The translations under genes were made by a program, and so were the position numbers. DNA of 5,601 nt from an uncultured Pseudomonadota bacterium (GTDB lineage Bacteria > Pseudomonadota > Gammaproteobacteria > Burkholderiales > Rhodocyclaceae), in contig CAJAHZ010000352.1 in NCBI GenBank assembly GCA_903939665.1, forward strand, positions 1-5,601, written 5' to 3'. A model generated the notes under the pieces. It searched no databases, had not been told where the DNA came from, and worked only from the letters and a program-made list of their open reading frames with translations. Within the stretch, counting starts at the first letter, position 1. Each line of letters opens with the position of its first letter. This document shows positions 1 to 3,290 of this stretch, piece by piece.

Positions 1-1
1 A

Positions 2-952
2 ATCATGCGCGATGCAGCGGCCCGTGACCACTTCCACCACGGCATGTTCCACGGCTACGACTTCGACAACACCATGCTGCGCATCGGCAGCATGAACATG
101 GCGCTGCACGGCGTCGATAATCCAAACATTCGCTATCAGGACTCACTGGCGCAGGACCATGCCGGCGACGAGGAAAAATACTCACTCATCCTCGCCAATC
201 CGCCCTTTGCCGGCTCGCTCGATTACGAAGGCACCGCCAAAGACCTGCTCGCCATCGTCAAGACCAAGAAAACCGAACTGCTCTTCCTCGCCCTGTTCCT
301 GCGTCTGCTCAAACCCGGTGGCCGGGCGGCGGTCATCGTGCCGGATGGCGTGCTGTTCGGTTCATCGAAAGCGCACAAGGAACTGCGCCGGATGATTGTT
401 GAAGAGCAAAAGCTCGATGCCGTCATTTCCCTGCCGTCCGGCGCCTTCAAACCCTATGCCGGCGTATCGACCGCCATCCTGATATTTACCAAGACCAATT
501 CCGGCGGCACCGATCACGTCTGGTTCTACGACCTGCAGGCCGACGGCTGGAGCCTCGACGACAAGCGCCAGCCGCTGCTCGCCGAAGAACTGCTCGGGGT
601 GACGCCGGCGCAGCCGCTCTCCGCAGCGGAACACGCCAAGAACAATCTTCCGGATGTGCTGGCCCGCTGGGGGCAGCGCGAAACCTCGGAACGCGGGCGC
701 GCTCGCACGGCGCAGAGCTTCTGTGTGCCGAAGGCCGACATTGATGCCAATGGTTACGACCTGTCGATCAATCGCTACAAGGAAGTGGTGCATGACGTGG
801 TTGAGCATCTGCCGCCGAAAGTGATATTGGCAAAGTTGGCTACGCTGGAGGGTGAGATTCAGGCGGGGATGAAAGAGCTTGAGGAGATGCTGGCTTCGGC
901 TTCGCTCAGCCAGCGTGAGATCCGTTCCCCGAGCGAAGCCGAGGGGAGCTAA
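2..952 (+). CDS. hsdM: Type I RM methyltransferase subunit HsdM, 3' part (5' end outside window)
   Basis: N6-adenine DNA methyltransferase subunit of a Type I RM enzyme; it uses S-adenosylmethionine and works in complex with HsdS. The frame is open from base 2, so the ATG at 5 is an internal Met and the N-terminal domain and SAM-binding motif I lie upstream. Counting from that Met, the catalytic motif IV NPPF is at residues 65-68 (bases 197-208), inside LILANPPFAG. The segments LLKPGGRAAVIVPDGVLFG and LPSGAFKPYAGVSTAILIF are typical of HsdM, as is the late YDLSINRYKEV. The family normally ends soon after a helix like EIQAGMKELEEML. Here another 18 or so residues follow (ASASLSQREIRSPSEAEGS), encoded by two palindromic repeats, before TAA at 950-952. 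A second copy of the normal 3' end lies 543 bases downstream. The foreign tail follows the last expected helix, so the enzyme may still be active; that is inference. Confidence 0.95.
   Translation: MMRDAAARDHFHHGMFHGYDFDNTMLRIGSMNMALHGVDNPNIRYQDSLAQDHAGDEEKYSLILANPPFAGSLDYEGTAKDLLAIVKTKKTELLFLALFLRLLKPGGRAAVIVPDGVLFGSSKAHKELRRMIVEEQKLDAVISLPSGAFKPYAGVSTAILIFTKTNSGGTDHVWFYDLQADGWSLDDKRQPLLAEELLGVTPAQPLSAAEHAKNNLPDVLARWGQRETSERGRARTAQSFCVPKADIDANGYDLSINRYKEVVHDVVEHLPPKVILAKLATLEGEIQAGMKELEEMLASASLSQREIRSPSEAEGS
854..892 (+). repeat. Direct repeat copy A: 3' end of hsdM, upstream copy
   Basis: Encodes EIQAGMKELEEML near the end of HsdM. It aligns without gaps to 1397-1435 with 33 of 39 bases identical; the first 30 bases have only two differences, both at third codon positions. 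The offset of 543 bases is a multiple of three, so both copies are read in the same frame. The palindromic repeats begin right at its 3' end. Confidence 0.85.
889..914 (-). repeat. Short palindromic element R0
   Basis: The stem TGGCT (891-895) pairs with AGCCA (908-912) around the 12-nt loop TCGGCTTCGCTC (896-907). Two further pairs, 890-913 and 889-914, extend the stem to seven. The loop is identical to that of R2 and is the reverse complement of the R1 loop, so the element is in minus orientation. The stem sequence differs completely from R1, R2 and R3 but stays fully paired. It is read in frame as part of the HsdM tail. Confidence 0.65.
923..948 (+). repeat. Short palindromic element R1 (left arm of a perfect 26-bp inverted repeat)
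   Basis: The stem TCCCC (926-930) pairs with GGGGA (943-947) around the loop GAGCGAAGCCGA (931-942). A T-G wobble (925-948) and a G-C pair (924-949) extend it. The whole 26 bases are an exact reverse complement of 1261-1286. It encodes SPSEAEGS at the end of HsdM and contains the likely ribosome binding site of the GIY-YIG ORF. Confidence 0.8.
941..948 (+). promoter_or_regulatory. Ribosome binding site of the GIY-YIG ORF, inside palindrome R1
   Basis: GAGGGGAG lies 10 bases before the ATG at 959 and supports that start. Its GGGGA core is the 3' stem arm of hairpin R1 and can also pair with the complementary R2 in the same mRNA. The site would be masked unless ribosomes finishing hsdM (stop 950-952) open it, so translation of the nuclease may depend on hsdM translation. 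This is inferred from base pairing alone. Confidence 0.5.
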
Positions 953-958
953 CCCACC

Positions 959-1441
959 ATGCCCTACATGTACATTCTTGAATGTGCCGATGGCAGCTAC
1001 TACACCGGCAGCACCTGGAATCTGGAAAAGCGCCTTTGGGAACATCAAAACGGCCAGGGTGCCAACCACACGGCCAAACACCTGCCGATAAAGTTAGTTT
1101 ATTGCGAAGAGGGCGACAGCATCGAGGCTGCCTATCAACGGGAAAAGCAAATCCAAGGCTGGAGCCGCAAGAAAAAACAGGCCTTGATTGCGGGTGACGA
1201 TAACGCCTTGCACAAACTGGCGGAGTGTAAAAATGATAGCCATTGTCGGAATGATGACCTCTCCCCTCGGCTTCGCTCGGGGAACGAGATCGAAAGGAGC
1301 GAAGCATGCCCTCAAAACGAGGCGCGCACCCTGAACCAAACCCGCTCCCTGAGCAAAGCCCGTTCCCTGAGCGAAGTCGAAGGGAGCCTGGCAACTGAAA
1401 TTCAGGCGGGAATGAAAGAGCTTGAGGGGGTACTCAAGTGA
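959..1441 (+). CDS. GIY-YIG endonuclease, UPF0213/URI-like, with repeat-encoded tail
   Basis: A 160-residue protein. Residues 3-80 are a compact single-domain GIY-YIG nuclease of the small stand-alone type (YhbQ/UPF0213-like): MYIL (4-7) is the GIY strand, YTG (15-17) the YIG strand, then R25 and H29 in LEKRLWEHQ. A later REKQIQGWSRKKK (61-73) probably supplies the metal-binding Glu at E62. Such proteins are normally about 80-100 residues long. Here residues 101-110 are encoded by repeat R2, 128-143 by repeats R3a and R3, and 147-160 by a duplicate of the HsdM C-terminus (EIQAGMKELEGVLK), so only the first 92 or so residues look native. The ORF is in the same frame as hsdM, seven bases after its stop, and its TGA overlaps the hsdS GTG. 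The substrate is unknown. It may be a DNA-nicking enzyme linked to the flanking repeats, a repair-type nuclease, or a passenger. Family assignment is strong; role is open. Confidence 0.88.
   Translation: MPYMYILECADGSYYTGSTWNLEKRLWEHQNGQGANHTAKHLPIKLVYCEEGDSIEAAYQREKQIQGWSRKKKQALIAGDDNALHKLAECKNDSHCRNDDLSPRLRSGNEIERSEACPQNEARTLNQTRSLSKARSLSEVEGSLATEIQAGMKELEGVLK
1261..1286 (-). repeat. Short palindromic element R2 (right arm of a perfect 26-bp inverted repeat)
   Basis: Exact reverse complement of R1 at 923-948. TCCCC (1262-1266) pairs with GGGGA (1279-1283) around TCGGCTTCGCTC. It follows directly after the native part of the GIY-YIG coding region and adds SPRLRSGNE to the protein. R1 and R2 therefore bracket the nuclease domain almost exactly. 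Confidence 0.8.
1342..1360 (+). repeat. Partial palindromic element R3a
   Basis: CGCTCCCTGAGCAAAGCC matches the left stem (TCCCT, 1346-1350) and most of the loop of the R1/R3 family, but the right stem arm is missing. It lies directly against full copy R3 and looks like a truncated tandem copy. Confidence 0.55.
1361..1387 (+). repeat. Short palindromic element R3
   Basis: TCCCT (1364-1368) pairs with AGGGA (1381-1385) around GAGCGAAGTCGA (1369-1380). The T-G wobble and G-C pair outside the stem are the same as in R1. Relative to R1 the closing pair changed from C-G to T-A on both sides, a compensatory change that supports a real hairpin. It is read as SLSEVEGS in the GIY-YIG ORF and ends nine bases before the duplicated hsdM tail. 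Confidence 0.75.
1397..1435 (+). repeat. Direct repeat copy B: 3' end of hsdM, downstream copy
   Basis: Encodes EIQAGMKELEGVL, followed by Lys and TGA (1439-1441), which overlaps the hsdS GTG start. This looks like the ancestral end of hsdM, now serving as the C-terminus of the GIY-YIG ORF. It also supplies the purine-rich ribosome binding site of hsdS. Confidence 0.85.
1424..1430 (+). promoter_or_regulatory. Ribosome binding site of hsdS
   Basis: GAGGGGG lies seven bases before the GTG at 1438 and supports that start. It falls inside copy B of the hsdM tail. Copy A has GAGGAG at the same place (881-886), so the site is probably the original hsdS signal kept by the duplication. Confidence 0.65.
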
Positions 1442-2604
1442 GTCGTTTTGCTCTTCGCCCGCTTGGGGAGTTGCTTGATCCAGTAAACACTTGGAACCCT
1501 CTTCGAGAAAACCCTGATGAGACTTTTAGCTATATCGATTTAAGCGCGGTCGACCAAGAGAAAAAGCAGATTACGGGAACGCGTGAAGTTCTCTGTTCTG
1601 AAGCACCAAGTCGAGCACGTCAAATCGTCCGGTCTAACGATGTTTTGGTATCAACCGTTAGACCCAATCTAAATGGTGTTGCCAAGGTGCCCACTGAACT
1701 GGACGCGGCTACGGCATCGACTGGTTTCTGCGTACTGCGTCCGAAGCCATCGCTTCTGGATAGCAATTTCTTGTTCCACTGGGTTAAATCACCATTGTTC
1801 GTCTCGGATATGGTGAGCAAAGCGACTGGGGCAAGTTACCCGGCAGTATCTGACAAGATTGTAGGTGCCTCACTCTTTCCTTGCCCGCAACTCCCCGAAC
1901 AACGCCGCATCGCCGCCATTCTGGACCAAGCCGATGCGCTCAGAGCCAAGCGCCGGGAAGCCCTGGCGCAACTGGATGGCCTCACGCAGTCGATTTTCAT
2001 TGAGATGTTTGGCGACCCGATAACGAATCCAAAAAATTGGCATTGTTGTTCAGTTGGTGAAGTGACGGACTGTATTGTTCCTGGGCGTGACAAGCCCAAA
2101 TCTTTTAGCGGCGAGACCCCTTGGATTACAACTGAAAACCTGGCGCATCTGGATTTTACTAATCGCTCGCCGAAAAGCTTAGGGCTTTCCCAAAGTGAAA
2201 TTGGCGAAGTAAGGGCAAGAGTTATCCCTGCTGGCAGTGTTGTTCTTAGCTGTGTCGGAAACTTGGGAATCACTACTATTGCGGCTGTGGAGATGGTTAT
2301 TAACCAACAGCTTCATTCATTTCAATGCCATGAGCAGCAGGTCAATAATCTTTACCTCATGTATTGTTTGGCAGCCCAAACTGCTTTCATGTACGCGAAG
2401 GCTTCATCAACAACGCTTCCTTACATGAACAAGTCGGTATGCAATAGCATTCCCGTTCAAATCCCCCCGATTGAGCTACAAAAACTATTTGCAGCCCGTG
2501 TGTTAGCAATCCAAGCCACAAAGAAAATACATGCTGATTTTCTGATAGAACTCGACACCCTCTTCGCCTCCCTCCAACACCGCGCTTTCCGTGGCGAGTT
2601 GTGA
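1438..2604 (+). CDS. hsdS: Type I RM specificity subunit HsdS
   Basis: DNA-recognition subunit that positions HsdM and HsdR on a bipartite target. Its 388 residues have the standard layout: TRD1 (about 5-149), a central conserved helical spacer starting PQLPEQRRIAAILDQADAL (150-194), TRD2 (about 195-341) and a C-terminal conserved helix (342-388, LIELDTLFASLQHRAFRGEL). Length is normal for a two-TRD HsdS, so it should recognise two half-sites. GTG is chosen as start because of the GAGGGGG site and the 4-base GTGA overlap with the preceding stop. By hand count GC is 47% at 1741-1800, 48% at 2041-2100 and 43% at 2341-2400, against 68% in the spacer at 1921-1980. This fits imported TRDs in a resident scaffold. 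The target sequence cannot be read from the protein. Confidence 0.96.
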   Translation: MSRFALRPLGELLDPVNTWNPLRENPDETFSYIDLSAVDQEKKQITGTREVLCSEAPSRARQIVRSNDVLVSTVRPNLNGVAKVPTELDAATASTGFCVLRPKPSLLDSNFLFHWVKSPLFVSDMVSKATGASYPAVSDKIVGASLFPCPQLPEQRRIAAILDQADALRAKRREALAQLDGLTQSIFIEMFGDPITNPKNWHCCSVGEVTDCIVPGRDKPKSFSGETPWITTENLAHLDFTNRSPKSLGLSQSEIGEVRARVIPAGSVVLSCVGNLGITTIAAVEMVINQQLHSFQCHEQQVNNLYLMYCLAAQTAFMYAKASSTTLPYMNKSVCNSIPVQIPPIELQKLFAARVLAIQATKKIHADFLIELDTLFASLQHRAFRGEL

Positions 2605-2623
2605 CACACTGACCGCGACAAAA

Positions 2624-2628
2624 AGGAG
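2624..2628 (+). promoter_or_regulatory. Ribosome binding site of the mntA-like gene
   Basis: AGGAG lies six bases before ATG 2635. It sits in the only true intergenic gap of the window (2605-2634, 30 bases). No terminator hairpin and no clear -10/-35 pair are seen there, so the gene is probably co-transcribed with hsdS. Confidence 0.6.
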
Positions 2629-2634
2629 TTATCC

Positions 2635-2925
2635 ATGCGCCCCTCAATCGCACTCAATACCCACCGCGAAGCGATTCGCCAAATCGCTCTCAGCCATCGC
2701 GTGACCAATCCGCGTGTCTTTGGCTCGGTGCTGCGCGGCGAAGATACCGAGGAGAGCGATCTGGATATCCTGGTCGAGCCGACAGAAGAAACTACCTTGA
2801 TGGATATCGCCAAGATACAGGTGGAGCTGAAACACTTGCTGGATGTTCGGGTAGACGTACTGACCCCCAAGGCACTGCCGGAGAAATGGCGTCAACAGGT
2901 GATCCGGGAGGCGATCTCGCTATGA
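2635..2925 (+). CDS. mntA: MntA-type minimal nucleotidyltransferase antitoxin
   Basis: A 96-residue protein of the minimal nucleotidyltransferase (MNT) family. The active-site pattern is complete: GS at 30-31 in RVFGSVLRGE, the paired carboxylates D42 and D44 in ESDLDILVE, and the third carboxylate D74 in VRVDVLTPKAL. In studied MntA-HepT pairs the antitoxin transfers AMP from ATP to a tyrosine of the HEPN toxin and silences it. The hepT-like partner follows with an ATGA overlap, so the two are translated together. Length and order match known pairs. Its place inside a Type I RM operon suggests that loss of the locus would free the toxin. The family and active site are visible; the addiction role is inferred. 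Confidence 0.93.
   Translation: MRPSIALNTHREAIRQIALSHRVTNPRVFGSVLRGEDTEESDLDILVEPTEETTLMDIAKIQVELKHLLDVRVDVLTPKALPEKWRQQVIREAISL
2906..2911 (+). promoter_or_regulatory. Ribosome binding site that decides the hepT start
   Basis: GGGAGG lies ten bases before ATG 2922. It favours this start over the in-frame ATG at 2886, which would add 12 residues (MASTGDPGGDLA) unlike the family and overlap mntA by 40 bases. Confidence 0.6.
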
Positions 2926-3290
2926 GTCAAGCGGACGTTCTGCGCATCCCTGATTATCTGGAGCACATCGTCGAGTCCATCGAGCGCATTCACCGTTATG
3001 TCGACGATATGGACGCAACGGCTTTTCTGGCGGACGACAAAACGCGGGATGCGGTCGTGCGCAACTACGAGATCATCGGCGAAGCCGCCCGAAACATGGA
3101 GCGCCACCATTCGGCATTTGCGGCACAGCATCCGGAAATTCCCTGGGAGTTGATGTATGCCATGCGTAATCGGGTCGCCCATGGCTATTTTCAGGTGGAC
3201 TACGAGATGGTCTGGAAATCCATTCATGCCGATCTTCCGCCACTGCACAATGCGGTGCGCGCTCTGCTCAATTCACTGAAAGCGCCATGA
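2922..3290 (+). CDS. hepT: HepT-type HEPN (DUF86) ribonuclease toxin
   Basis: A 122-residue, mostly helical HEPN-domain protein. The catalytic RX4HXY motif is intact as RNRVAHGY (R82, H87, Y89), within the family-typical stretch WELMYAMRNRVAHGYF. An upstream helix IIGEAARNM (51-59) is also characteristic. HEPN toxins of this kind cut RNA, with tRNA the target in studied cases; Y89 is the expected AMP acceptor for the MntA partner. It overlaps mntA by ATGA and its own TGA overlaps the hsdR ATG, which ties toxin output to both neighbours. No residue loss suggests inactivation. The RNA target and any trigger cannot be read here. Confidence 0.93.
   Translation: MSQADVLRIPDYLEHIVESIERIHRYVDDMDATAFLADDKTRDAVVRNYEIIGEAARNMERHHSAFAAQHPEIPWELMYAMRNRVAHGYFQVDYEMVWKSIHADLPPLHNAVRALLNSLKAP

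Larger units (their letters stand above)
884..1396 (+). mobile_element. Putative repeat-flanked GIY-YIG nuclease cassette inserted at the 3' end of hsdM
   Basis: The segment between the two copies of the hsdM tail contains everything foreign to a normal hsdM-hsdS junction: two palindromic repeats, the GIY-YIG coding region, then one inverted, one partial and one full repeat. Collapsing copies A and B (removing 543 bases) would restore an ordinary HsdM ending that overlaps hsdS by GTGA. There is no transposase, no integrase and no short clean target duplication, so the mechanism is unknown. Element status is inferred from the duplicated ends, the repeat bracket and the nuclease gene. A simple tandem duplication, or an hsdS exchange that carried an hsdM tail with it, could give a similar layout. 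The boundaries are approximate. Confidence 0.5.

Noticed and set aside
923..950. R1 hairpin as a transcription terminator after hsdM
   Set aside because: No U-run follows it, it is part of a multi-copy repeat family, and co-oriented, translationally coupled genes continue directly downstream.
362..1081. Long minus-strand ORF (239 codons) opposite hsdM
   Set aside because: It lies antisense to a clear HsdM and the GIY-YIG start, has no recognisable domain, and is the type of open frame that high-GC codon use produces on the opposite strand.
889..1387. Palindromic repeats as a CRISPR array
   Set aside because: Copies differ in orientation, spacing and stem sequence, there are no regular spacers, and no cas gene is near.
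854..1438. Intron or intein with a GIY-YIG homing endonuclease in hsdM
   Set aside because: There is no splicing-domain motif, no visible intron core, and separate start and stop codons divide the two ORFs. The duplicated tail gives an ordinary DNA-level explanation.
2886..2921. Earlier ATG for the hepT gene
   Set aside because: The extra 12 residues come from mntA coding sequence in another frame. ATG 2922 has a GGGAGG site and the usual ATGA overlap.
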